Shown here in pieces: positions 11,852 through 21,760 of a stretch of DNA of 64,000 nucleotides. Position 1 is the first letter of the stretch. Each line of letters starts with the position of its first letter. Below the pieces are notes generated by a model. It saw only the letters and a program-made list of their open reading frames with translations. It had not been told where the DNA came from and made no database searches. The DNA comes from Ptychodera flava (taxonomy: Eukaryota; Hemichordata; Enteropneusta; Ptychoderidae). The translations under genes and the position numbers were made by a program. The stretch spans positions 31,421,838 through 31,485,837 of the forward strand of contig NC_091932.1 of the NCBI RefSeq assembly GCF_041260155.1. Direction: 5' to 3'.

Positions 11852-12098
11852 TGGGAATGGGTCTCACGTTCCTTGAATGTCTTTTAGTACTCGTTCCTTC
11901 TTTTGGCTTGCTATAGCAGTTATACTGCAACAACTGGGCAATTGTGAGGTCTGTTTGAGTTGCACCATACTGTAGTTGTGACTTTATGTCAGCACCGTGT
12001 TCAATCATGCAAACAAACTGTAATAGTTTTGCTGGAATAGATTCTTCGACACAGCCTTGAGGAAATGTAAAGCCAAAAGTAGATTTATGGTTCAGCAT
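11799..12098 (-). pseudogene. Academ-like transposase, short segment
   Basis: 99 codons reading 'STFGFTFPQGCVEESIPAKL', 'LQFVCMIEHGADI', 'DLTIAQLLQYNCY' and 'KRHSRNVRPIPIVHGSDC'. It bridges the N-terminal zinc-finger segment and the large middle segment. Frame changes at both sides (about 12095 and 11850) are single-base shifts. Confidence 0.65.
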
Positions 12099-12126
12099 CT
12101 CATTTCGTATAATTCAGCAGCTTTTG

Positions 12127-13074
12127 CTAAATGAACTGTGTCACTATATTCACTAGCTTGTGACAATGCAACACCAATATCTTTCTTAAATGCAAAAATG
12201 ATATCTCGTCCCTTTGATGTGCTTCAATCTCAGGTATATGAGAAAGTAGCTTCTCCTTTAGCCTTGTTCTATTTACACTTGGTGAGTCAATACCCAATTG
12301 TTTAAGCCGCTGCTCATAGAGGTTTACAAGATCTGTTAGCTTGAATACCATGGGACAAGCATCACTATTGTTAACATTGTTTTCAACAATATACGTTACA
12401 AGTTCTGAAAATGCTATTGGATACATTTCTGTCTTTGTAAGGTTTTGCATGTTGCCTTCCCTCTGCTCTGCCCTGAAATGAGCTCGTTCTCTATTGTACA
12501 ATGCAGTTAGACAAGCAGGATGGTATTTCAGTTCTTGTGCTACAACATCTCCACCACTGAGTTTTGCCAGAAGCTTTCCATCTCCTAAAACTCTAGCACA
12601 CTCATTAAGTCTTTCATTCAGTTTCATGGTCATGGCTTCCCTTAATGCAGAGTTAGGGGATTGCTCCTCACACAAAAAGCATTCAGACGTATTTAACTGT
12701 GAGGTGCGTTTTAATTTTCCTCTAGCAACATCAAAAGTTGTCTCATCATCAGAGGACTTTCTCTTTTTAGCTCTCTGCAGTTTTGTATTATTAAACATCA
12801 GCCGACAACTTTGATGATACTTAGCATTATTCTTCCTTAAAGTATTTTCTATTCCATCTCCCTCGTCTAACCTTGCTGGATCAAGAATGATTGGAAGAGC
12901 ATTTATCTCATGAAATAAAGGAATGTTTTTGGCAATATTACAGTAACCATCTTGTTCCATTTCATATGAAACTGGAGGAGATTTTAAGGCCTCATTTTTG
13001 TCTTGCTGACAGAGGCAACATTTAGTCCAGTCAGTTTTCCACTTTGTTTTTAACTTTGATGTTGATGAGTCCAT
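12127..13074 (-). pseudogene. Academ-like transposase, N-terminal double zinc-finger segment
   Basis: 315 codons from ATG 13074. Two similar Cys/His modules are visible. The first is 'KCCLCQ' near residue 19 with 'KYHQSCRLMFNNTKLQR' near 85-101. The second is 'SECFLCEE' near residue 132 with 'KYHPACLTALYNRERAHFR' near 180-200. Each has a CxxC then H-x3-C layout, fitting paired DNA-binding fingers. The frame ends at 12127 after a shift near 12190. The correct continuation, 'FKKDIGVALSQASEYSDT', lies in the next frame. The ATG lies about 1.07 kb inside the right terminus, so it plausibly is the true start. Confidence 0.7.
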
Positions 13075-13984
13075 TTTCTACCAACTTATTTTTTATAGTT
13101 TATTCTTCAATCTGATCGACAGAAATATGGCCGAGGGTTTATCCTTTTACCACCATATATTCCCAGAAAGATAATTTGACAAAATTCAGCAACTATATTT
13201 TTCTAGTACACTTTATTGTATGGGATACAACTAGGTTCTTGCATTTTATTTTGCCCTACACCTAGTCCGATCGTTCATCCAATGCCATTTAAGTCCCGTG
13301 CGATCTGTACACCATCCAGATGACTAAAGCCCCGTCATCCTTGGTTCGGCTCTCCCGCGCTGGCACATCCTGTCAATTCAGGTACGACTAACTAATCAAA
13401 ATCGGGGCTGATTACTTAGTATTTGGGACACTAAATACTTGTGACACATGTTACATGCCCATATTTAGCTAACATTGAACCCCATGCTGGGTTTCACAGC
13501 AATGATGCCAACCAGTGTGCCCTGGTAGTGAATGACGTCATTCCTTTGACATTTAGTTGGACTTTTTACATGAGAAAACAATCAATTAAATACTTTAAAT
13601 TATGATATATTTGCTGAATATTCCTCGCCATCTTTAAATTGGTGAGGAAGCGATGATTTTTGCAATATTAGCATGTTGCTTATTATATATCAGGATGATT
13701 CATGGCTCTTTATTGCTTACTTACTTTAGAATATTGATTCCATGTGCCCTTTTAACCATATGAGACAGAAATATGCCAATTTGCAATTTCACTTTCAGCT
13801 CATTAACATATTCATGGTTTCATGTTTGCGATAGCAAGCAGGTATACTCATTTTCTGTCTAAATCAACAAAAATTTTCACAAAATACCGCAAGAAATAGA
13901 TTCAACATCGTGTAAAACATATATTTTGCCATAAAAATTGCTAAAATCGGTACACATCTTCTCAAATTATTGATATTTCGTTTT
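13075..13984. other. Transposon 5' non-coding region
   Basis: Sequence between the zinc-finger ATG and the right inverted repeat. It would hold the transposon promoter and 5' leader. No motif can be assigned. Confidence 0.4.
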
Positions 13985-14140
13985 ACAGGAAGTTAAGTTG
14001 GCGGCCATCTTGGAAAATGGCCGCCATATTGGATTTTTGCGTGGCTAACGTTTTTTCTTAAAAAGTGACCCCAAAAGTGCCTCCATGCCAATTTTCATGC
14101 TGTATCACCATTTGAAATATTTTCTCACTAATCTGCTCTA
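13985..14140 (-). repeat. Right terminal inverted repeat
   Basis: It ends CTAATCTGCTCTA. GGCGGCCATCTTGG (near 13999) and ATGGCCGCCAT (near 14018) mirror the left subterminal blocks. CAG follows at 14141-14143. Confidence 0.8.
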
Positions 14141-14275
14141 CAGGTGTTGTTTCACTGGCGTTGGTGTTTGTCACTTTGAATGCCATGTCCTTCCCCTTTT
14201 TCCAGGCTACAATTGACGGCTTTTGAAAAGGCTTTTTGATATCTTTCTAATCTATGAAGATGTCAACTGAATGTG

Positions 14276-14361
14276 TAAGCTAAAAGATCCGTCGCTCGAT
14301 GGTGCTCTCTGCGCTCCCCTCGAGCGTAGAGAGCGCCCTCGAGCGACGGATCTTTCAGTCT
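14276..14361. mobile_element. 86-bp foldback mini-element with 10-bp target duplication
   Basis: Arms at 14282-14315 and 14322-14355 pair over 34 positions with three mismatches around a 6-bp loop. Arm motifs are AAAGATCCGTCGCTCGA and its complement. ACTGAATGTG lies directly on each side (14266-14275 and 14362-14371). A 9-10-bp duplication is typical of Mutator-like foldback elements. No coding capacity. Confidence 0.65.
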
Positions 14362-14371
14362 ACTGAATGTG

Positions 14372-14829
14372 AAGATAAATTGTAAAATATAACGGGTATA
14401 ACCGTTTTTTGATGCTGTACGTTTAATGTAAGAAGTAGATAAATGTACGCTTCGTCTTCATGGTCAAACTGATCTGCAATTATTGCCAAATGATGCTACG
14501 TCATGACAAGATAACCAGTGTCACATCACACATTCAATTTGACAACCTAGTCATTTATCGCAAATTACCAGTGAGGGTGCACCATTACATGCCGTGGTAC
14601 ATACACTCTCGGCAACTTTAGGGAGCCCTGAAAAGGCTTCTTCTTTTTATTTTACAGAAGTAACAAATTATATTTTCGCTGAATATTCCATGGTGATGAA
14701 ATATATTGTGTCGTATCGTGACAGTCATTTTCTTCCAAATGAGGTTCGTTCTAAAGCTGTTGTGAGTAAAAACATAGCATAGTGATAATACCGGACCAAA
14801 AAAAGCCTCCAAGCTGACCAATCAACGTT
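14372..14829. other. Unassigned stretch
   Basis: No supported gene or repeat. The duplicated unit A begins at about 14830. Confidence 0.4.
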
Positions 14830-15175
14830 GGGTTCGTTGTTGGCATCGAGAAAGACTTTTGTGGAGAGAAAACTTAGCATTGTAAGAGTAAACAACACAT
14901 TTTTTGAAACGTTAGATACAGCGTTGTTGGTTAAGTTAACGAGACATACAGATAAACATGCGAACGGAGTACACTCCAATGAGAGACAATGGCACCTGCA
15001 GAGTCGTAATGTCTTTTGAATTGTAAATTAAAGAATGTGATTGTAGTTTCTTCTGTGTATTTCGGTGGTGTTATGTCCCTTTGTGAAAAAACGAAGGTAC
15101 ACATCGGTAACGCGAAACAACCTGCACGATGTCTTAAGGATTCAACTGTCAAGGCAAGGAAAAATGTGAAACAAG

Positions 15176-15380
15176 TCACTCATCAGACTCAAGTTATTGT
15201 AATACAGTATGTAGATTTTCATTCAGTATTTGAAGGCCATCAGCAACAAACAATGTATCGATAGAAATCTTATCAATTTGCAAAAAAATTTGATACATAT
15301 CAATGTCCTTCCACAGTGTCACGGTGTCAAACGTAAAAATTGCCGGTCTCTGTAGCAGGATCTATGTTATTTGAAGACAT
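15176..15380 (-). pseudogene. Conserved small frame, copy A (broken)
   Basis: The minus-strand counterpart of the intact 68-codon frame at 28133-28339. Shared parts are 'TFDTVTLWKDID' and 'LFVADGLQILNENLH'. Here it is frameshifted after the start and has TAA where copy B has CAA, just before 'LESDE'. Unknown function. It may be a separate gene or a 3' exon of the ankyrin gene. Confidence 0.45.
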
Positions 15381-15736
15381 AAATTAGACAATTTTTTGAT
15401 GGAGCAGTTGAATAAAAAGTGGCTGTGTTATGTATCTACTCCTTAAAGTTGAAGATCATCAGAGTAAACTTAAATGATACCAATTTTCGTTAGTATCTCT
15501 TTCACATAAAAAGCAGAGTGACTCTGGCAATTCTATCGCTTCTATACTACTGTTTCTATCGCTTTCTGTTCTGAAATAATGAGAGACGCACTTTAATGAC
15601 CCGAAATGTCGCATTTATGCTTTGATTTTAACAATGGAAAGTGTCTGGTACAAGTAATGACTTCAAATCTCGACGACACGAAAGGTAATGGAGTGTATAA
15701 AATTTATCTAACAAAATATAATACCCGGTATATCTT

Positions 15737-15834
15737 TAAAGAGTTTCGGCGAGGGAATTCGCAAAAAGCACACTATCTCATATTTCAAAGAGTTTCGACA
15801 AGGGAATTCGCAAAAAGCACACTATCTCATATTC
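15737..15834. repeat. 49-bp tandem duplication
   Basis: Two adjacent ~49-bp units, each containing GGGAATTCGCAAAAAGC and CACACTATCTCATATT, with few differences. Confidence 0.85.
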
Positions 15835-16073
15835 TTGAGTTCCCAATACAACTTTGAAATTATAAACGAAAGCTATTTGAATCGACGTAAGATTTTTTTA
15901 AATATCTCAACTAACCTAGAAGTATTTACTAATAACATCCTTTGTATCCACTGTATGGCATGTTAACAAGTTCGATAAAGTACGCTTTGCTGTGTACATA
16001 TATAGACTGAATCTTAGCTATTCTCCGAGAACGAAAACATTCTGCCGAAGCATTACAAAATACGAAAGCATAT

Positions 16074-16184
16074 GATAATGATGATGATGATGAGTTGATA
16101 ATGATGATGATGATGACGATGATTATTATTTTTTTTTTTATTTATTATTTATTTATTTATTTATTTATTATTTATTTAATTATT
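16074..16184. repeat. (ATG)n and (TTTA)n microsatellites
   Basis: Runs of GATGAT units followed by TTTA units and a T run. Only in copy A. Confidence 0.9.
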
Positions 16185-16881
16185 TCAAGAGGGTACTGTT
16201 AGTCTGAGTAACAAAAAATATTGTAATTTACATTAGAGCCCTAATAAAGAACATTATACAAACAAAGAACATACTAATGTACAACCAAATTGTTGATCAT
16301 GCCTTTGACAATCATATTTTGAGTAACCTCACACTTTGGAAGAATATTTCGGTAACAGCAAGGCACCAAATATAAAAAATACATCCTAGCATAATCCATC
16401 CTGATGGAGAGATTGTTATCGTATGAAAAGTACAGTTATTTTTACCAGCCATATCACTCTACCAAATGTCTTAGCCAGTTGCGCCTGCAACGGGTTTCAT
16501 AGAAACTAACAAGTGCAATCTTCAGGAAAAATGACGCCTAGATGTTCATAATATGATACATAAATCATAATATGATTGCCATTGGAAGGTAGCTATCACC
16601 TTAGAAACAAATTTGAAACATTTGCCTTTCTTAGATTCACCGACGTTGCAATGAATATACAGGCAGTTAAGTATGTGCTGTAAAAGAATTACACTAAATT
16701 ACTCTATAGCATCGTCCGCGACTTATACAAGTATAATTTGAACTAGATCGGGAGAAAGTTGTACCCAAAAGTTGTACTCCACGGTGATCACTGGTTTGTA
16801 AATAAATCTCGGAGTTTGCTGTAGTCAAGGTTACAGTGACCCCTTCACGCACAGCTATTCACGAGAAAATCTCGCAGCATG

Positions 16882-17741
16882 TCACGTGATCTCTGTTTCT
16901 TGTTGTGGAGGTGTTGGCACAACTCCTTCTTCCCTCAGAACTTGTACAATTTCTTTGTGGTTGTATTCTTTTGCGGTGTCCAAGGGGTTGCGATTTCTTA
17001 CATCGATTGTATTGGGTTCAGCCTTGTTCTCTAACAGGAGTTTGACAGTAGACACACTCCGTAGAATACAGCCATGTGCAGGGCAGTCCATCCATTTCGA
17101 TTTTTTTGGTCGATACAATTTTTGAGAGTTGTCCCGAGTAAGAACGTCACCACATCATTCTGCCCCAACGTGCTGCCCTGTGTAGCAACGTATCGCCCCA
17201 GTCATTCCGCTTTTGAACGTCAGCTCCATACTCAATAAGCTTCTTGACTGCTTCAAGTTTACCGCCAACGCATGCTGCATACAGTGGAGTGTTCTGATAC
17301 GCGCCTGGTACATCCACCTTTCTGATCTTCGAACAGAAAGCATCAATGGATCGCAAATCCCCTATTCTGGCGGCAACATGCAACTGACACAAACCCTTTG
17401 CAAATCTATTGTGTATAGTGATCATGTTTGCTGTTGCCTTATGCTGTAAACCATAAGCGATTTGAACTGCCGTCATGCCACAAAACTGCTGTGCCTGTGG
17501 ACCAACTTTCATTATGTATAGTTCCCCGTAGTCGCAAAAAGCATATAAAGGCGCAACTAACTTATATTGGTCGTATAGCGCAACAAGGTGCAGCAGGGTT
17601 AGACCATCTATGATATCCAAGCCATCTTGTGTCTTTAAGAGCTCAGACATGGTGAACAGATCATCATTTCTTATGGCATCAACAAGGCCTTTGTTCTTTG
17701 TAACCTGTTGTTTTCCTGGCGTCCTGCTCGGGGTGCAACTT
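16882..17741 (-). pseudogene. Ankyrin-repeat exon, copy A (frameshifted)
   Basis: Terminal coding exon on the minus strand. The acceptor TTTGCAG precedes 17741. The exon takes up one base from the previous exon (G+AA = Glu), reading 'EVAPRAGRQENNRLQ', then 'MSELLKTQDGLDIIDGL' and five to six ankyrin repeats ('GAYQNTPLYAACVGGKLEAV', 'NDWGDTLLHRAARWG', 'VSTVKLLLENKAEPN'). The end is 'LREEGVVPTPPQQETEIT' and TGA at 16882. Compared with copy B, single bases are missing at about 17685, 17163 and 17060, each breaking the frame. Ankyrin repeats mediate protein binding; the partner is unknown. Its C-terminus is intact where that of copy B is shifted. Confidence 0.7.
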
Positions 17742-18146
17742 CTGCAAAGATAAAAAAAAGATCGTCTCTCCTATTTCTAGCTTGAAATGACAGACATGGA
17801 GAAAGATAACAGGAAAAGATAACATAATTACTTTTGACAAATTTTGTAAAGTTTGCCGTTAACAAGCATAGACAGGTTGTAGGTTAATGGCAGATGACAG
17901 TTTGGATAAGAAGCAAGTTGTGATTGCAAGACACCATTCAGTTAATATTATGTCACAACAAACAACATAAAAATATATGCTAGCACAATGTCCATATTCG
18001 ATTTTATAAAATGGAAAACATTTCCCTAAAAGCGTTCGATGAGTTTCCGCAAACAATGTCGCGCATTCAATTTCAAAACTCAAGACCAGCTCTGCAGTAA
18101 AACAATAAGGCAACCCATTGTCTTAAATAAGTGAAGAACGATTTAC

Positions 18147-18251
18147 CCTTATCTGCCACACGTGCTGAATTTTGTGCTTCTATTTGTCCTTTGATCATTG
18201 TATTGTAGTCCCCGATCTGAAGGTGTAAATCCCCATGTACATTGATGAATC
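18147..18251 (-). CDS. Ankyrin gene internal exon, copy A (105 bp)
   Basis: The acceptor GAATTTCAG precedes 18251 and the donor GTAAAT follows 18147. It reads 'FINVHGDLHLQIGDYNTM' then 'IKGQIEAQNSARVADKG'. It needs two bases to finish its first codon and leaves one base at the end. Both phases fit the neighbouring exons at 20044-20185 and 16882-17741. Copy B has an exon of exactly the same length at 31855-31959. Function unknown. Confidence 0.65.
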
Positions 18252-18568
18252 CTGAAATTCAAAATCCCAGTCATTACTTCGCACTGCAAATTTGTTCTCT
18301 CTATGGGTGAACGCGTACACTTGATAATCTTGATGTTATTGAGAAACATTCGTAGGACCTTCTTCTTCAGCGTTAATTGTCCCCGAGGCTATCTTCCGCC
18401 CGGTGTAAAGCGTTGTATTCATTGCTTCGCTTCGATATAGTTTGTGTGAGATGTATGATAGCGTGTGTGCTAGCGTGAGTGCTTCACGAACTCTACGGCG
18501 AGTGGAGAGGGCGCAGTCAGAATTGTAACATCCTTAGCTCGGTTATTGAACCAATCTTTTTTGAGATT

Positions 18569-18657
18569 GGGGATTTAGTCGAGCGGTTTGTCTGTTGTCC
18601 TCTGCGCTAGGTGATTGGGTGCCGTGCGTTGTGGGTTCAAGTCCCGGTTGATACCAT
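18569..18657 (+). other. tRNA-like sequence (pseudo-tRNA or SINE head)
   Basis: A-box-like TAGTCGAGCGG at 18576-18586 and B-box GGTTCAAGTCC at 18634-18644 are correctly ordered, with the spacing of a long-variable-arm (Ser/Leu type) tRNA. It starts GGGGATT and ends GATACCA. The acceptor ends pair poorly, so a tRNA-derived SINE or pseudogene is more likely than a working tRNA. Confidence 0.45.
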
Positions 18658-19159
18658 CGTACTACAATGACATTTATTTGAGTCAAATGCTCAATTACCA
18701 ATCTTTACGTTATGATTATTGATTATTTAGCTTATAATTTATTTGTTGTGCTCTCAGATTTTGGTTTTTGTGCCTTTGATCTTTCTGCAATTCATGTATT
18801 GATAATCTCGTAGATTCAGCCACGGTCGACTCAGTGTTAACGGCCGACTGAGGTAGAACGAGGGACAGGAAGCTCAGGACTTGTTTACCAAAATTAATTA
18901 ATGGTGCCGCACTCTCTGTTCTGTCCCGACGAAGATTGTTAGTATTCACACTCGTACGTACTCGAGGGTTTGATAAATATTAGGTTTCCCTTCCATCTAC
19001 GGTTTTATGTGGTCCTGGCGGCCAGCCCATCCTAGTGGCAACTTGAAAGAACTGGCTCAGCGCACGCTTCTCGGTAAGGCTGCATTCACTAATACTCGGG
19101 GCCGGAGATTTGGATGTGGGGGCTTGAAAGTTCTGGGAGTAGTATAGAGGGGGCTTTGA

Positions 19160-19191
19160 AAAATATTTTTGTCTATAGACAAAAATATTTT
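19160..19191. repeat. 32-bp perfect palindrome
   Basis: AAAATATTTTTGTCTA followed by its exact reverse complement, with no loop. Confidence 0.95.
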
Positions 19192-20043
19192 ATTTTCAGT
19201 TCCCGCAGTTTGGCTGGTAGCTGTATTTAAAATAATGATCTCGACGGCTCTTATATTAATGGTAATTAAACAAATTTGGAGAATCTAAAATAGTATGGAT
19301 TTCACAGAATTTGCATAAAAAAATAACAAAATGCACCTGATTACATGGGGCAGAAGCTGCAACTGTTGATACATTTTTTTCAATATTTCCATTCAATGTA
19401 TCAACTACAGTTCCATGCTATCTAACAACTGCATACTGAAACGCATGTCAATATTCTACTGTCAATAAAGCCTGTATATGTGTATACTATTGATAATGAT
19501 TTGAATATTTGGCCTATGATTGGGGGGATTTTTGATCATAGAGGGTGGGATTTCAATTTTTCAGGGTATGGAGAGATTTCGATCGCGATTCCGCCAGCCT
19601 CCTCTCCGTCAAGTATTTGAGAATGCAGCCTAAGCGAGTCGCTAGTCATGCCACTGCATGTCAGCCGACCGTGGGTTCAGCCTTTAAACGATCTCAAGGG
19701 ACTATTTATATGATGGCACGCACTTAGTATAGACTTATGTTGCTTTGAGAAAATTCAAACTGGTTAGCTCCTTATATGGCAATGGTTGATATGAGGGCCT
19801 TGACGCTTGACAAAATGCCCCTCGGCTCTAACGCTAAAAGCCGTTCGAGGGGCCTTGGACCCTGGTTTTGTACTTAAAGTTATTATAAATGATAATGAAC
19901 GAGAAATCATAAAGAAATAATTTGACATTGATGAACAACTGAAATAACAAAAAATATTAAATCACAAAATCATAAAGATTTTAACATTTAGAAATTCTCC
20001 TGCAATCATATACATGATAGTTAATTACTGCCTGTATACTCAC

Positions 20044-20185
20044 TCTCAAAGTTCTCTTTTAAAATTCCGTCAGTTATCTTCACAATCGTTTTATTGTCTG
20101 TGAAAGCAACAATTGCATGAGATTTTTTATAAAGTGTTGACAAACGTATATTTGGCCAATGTACTTTAAAACTTCGCATACTGTA
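20044..20185 (-). CDS. Ankyrin gene internal exon, copy A (142 bp)
   Basis: Acceptor TTTACAG upstream of 20185 and donor GTGAGT downstream of 20044. It reads 'YSMRSFKVHWPNIRL', 'STLYKKSHAIVAFTDNKTIV' and 'KITDGILKENFE', and ends one base into a codon, as the 105-bp exon requires (A+GA = Arg). The copy B exon at 32941-33078 encodes a matching 'LYKVSAMVAFTDKETIEKI'. No known domain is recognised. Confidence 0.65.
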
Positions 20186-20269
20186 CTGTAAATCATCAAA
20201 GTAACCTTAAGCCTGACCTGACAACTCCCTGCTGAAAGGGACAAGGTCGCTCATTTGTTGGCCTTGCTA

Positions 20270-20470
20270 AGAACAACATATTCAATCCACAGGACAACAT
20301 ATTGAATGCCCAGGACAACATATTGAATGCCAGGACAATACATTGAATGCCAAGGACAATATATTGAATGCCCAGGACAACATAGTAAATGCCCAGCACA
20401 ACTATTGAATGCCCAGGACAACATATTGAATGCCTAGCACAATATGGTTAATGCCTAGGACAACATGATA
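20270..20470. repeat. ~21-bp minisatellite, about nine units
   Basis: Units of the form CAGGACAACATATTGAATGCC repeated in tandem with small changes. Present in unit A and absent at the matching place in unit B (near 33160). Confidence 0.9.
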
Positions 20471-20954
20471 TTAGACCACTTAAGTCAGTCATGGCTTTCC
20501 ATACCTTATCTTCCATAGTGGCGATGTTTATGAAAGCAAGTCGGAATAGGAAAAATTCATATTTTCAAAAGTTGACAAATGAAAATTTCTTTGCATTTAT
20601 CAATTTTTTGATATTTTTGCAGTTATGTGCCTTTGTCATTTTGTACGCTGATTGACTTTATGCAAGTGTTCATGTTTTCTTGATATCGCAAAAACGTCAA
20701 AAAAAGAGTGATTTTGTCCCTTATTGCAGAAACCGATTGTGGAATAAACTTCCTCTTGAATTTAGACAGAAGCGCCCTCAGCCATACACTAGCTTCAGAA
20801 GCAATCGTAAAACTCACTTATTCACTGAAGCGTTTGCTTCATAACTGTTCAGCACTTCTGGAATATGGATACATAGAATACCGGCGCTTTAAAATTATTT
20901 GATTGGTCGATTCATTGTATACAGATGTAACTCTTATATAACCGAAGCGTACTT

Positions 20955-21760
20955 ACATACGGGTCTGACTCAGACTGCAACTTCTCAGACTGATATAAGT
21001 TCTTGAGGTACTATCTGACAACAACTGCAAAACGTCCATACTTGGCTTCTGCCGCGGCCCACAGACTCTTTACGGCTGTTTGCAGCAGTATTAGGGATTG
21101 GTACGTCAACATAACGCCAATTGGCTTTACTTCTGACGGAGTCTGTTTCGGTAAGAAGTCTACCTGTGCTGTCGTCAGAATTATTATTATCATCGTCACT
21201 GCTCCCTGCAGGTTCGGAAGGACTGCGTAAACCACACTGCATTTTAGATTCAGAAGTTCTCAACAGTACTGCTTCATTCTCTTTCGCAGGACTACTGGAC
21301 TCCGTCAATGTGACATCTGCAGCATCATTTCTCTCAGTTTTTCGTGTGTGATTGTCATGAACAGTGTCTACTGACATTTGACCCGGTTTAACGTCATCGA
21401 TGTCGTCTGACGTATGGCTCGGTGCTTCAGATAACTTTGTTCCCGATTCCGGACAGTCTGTCACCGACATGGATGAATTTGCATCGATTTCAGCTTTGTA
21501 GCGAACCAACATTTCGGTCATGTGACAGGCACAGCAACAACGGCCATTTATCAAGTCATCTGCAGATATATTTGTTTGCACGCCCCTGTCTGTAGAGGTT
21601 GGGCTGGGAGCGTGAATGTTTGCTGGTGAACATCTGTTTGAACATTTTTGTCTTCAAATACCTTGATCATAATTGACACGTCCGTTACCCTTGTACCGCT
21701 GCTTTTGATCACGATGCTGCTTATGCAAGTAGGACAATAACTACTTCTTGTACTCCTTGA
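20955..21760 (-). pseudogene. Ankyrin gene 5' coding region, copy A (Cys-rich, frameshifted)
   Basis: Upstream on the minus strand the frame reads 'IVIKSSGTRVTDVS', 'IMIKVFEDKNVQTDVHQQTF', then after a one-base shift near 21597 'TSTDRGVQTNISADDLI' and 'RCCCACHMTEML'. A Ser/Asp/Thr-rich, probably disordered tract follows. Copy B (34148-34460) has the same start and a large internal deletion. A GTAAGT donor at about 20954 is shared by both copies. Whether this is one exon or two is unclear. The CCCAC/HMTEM cluster might bind metal. No family recognised. Confidence 0.45.

Larger units (their letters stand above)
8092..14140 (-). mobile_element. Academ-like DNA transposon, 6.05 kb, frameshifted
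   Basis: The left end TAGAGCAGATTAG and right end CTAATCTGCTCTA are inverted. Similarity continues for roughly 150-175 bp on each side, including AAATATTTCA, GCATGAAAATT, ACGTTAGCCA and CCAAGATGGCCGCC blocks. A 3-bp CAG flanks both ends. Between them the minus strand encodes a large protein of about 1,450 residues in six or more frame segments. It belongs to a widespread uncharacterised invertebrate family ('GCDTVSAFRGKGK', 'HEEADTR', 'DPSALRRWMVAGPEVSRL'). Acidic motifs plus GCDT/GKGK resemble the FEN/XPG nuclease fold, and a Cys-rich finger ends the protein. From memory, the AcademX branch carries an XPG-like nuclease and Academ elements have 3-4-bp duplications, so I place it there tentatively. 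Frameshifts make this copy inactive as written. Confidence 0.75.

Noticed and set aside
20270..20470. CRISPR-like regular array
   Set aside because: Units are contiguous with no unique spacers, and the window is clearly eukaryotic; it is a minisatellite. The same applies to the arrays at 55435 and 61423.
20985..21581. Standalone 198-residue acidic protein
   Set aside because: Comparison with copy B shows the frame begins upstream and is shifted; it is better read as part of the ankyrin gene's 5' coding region.
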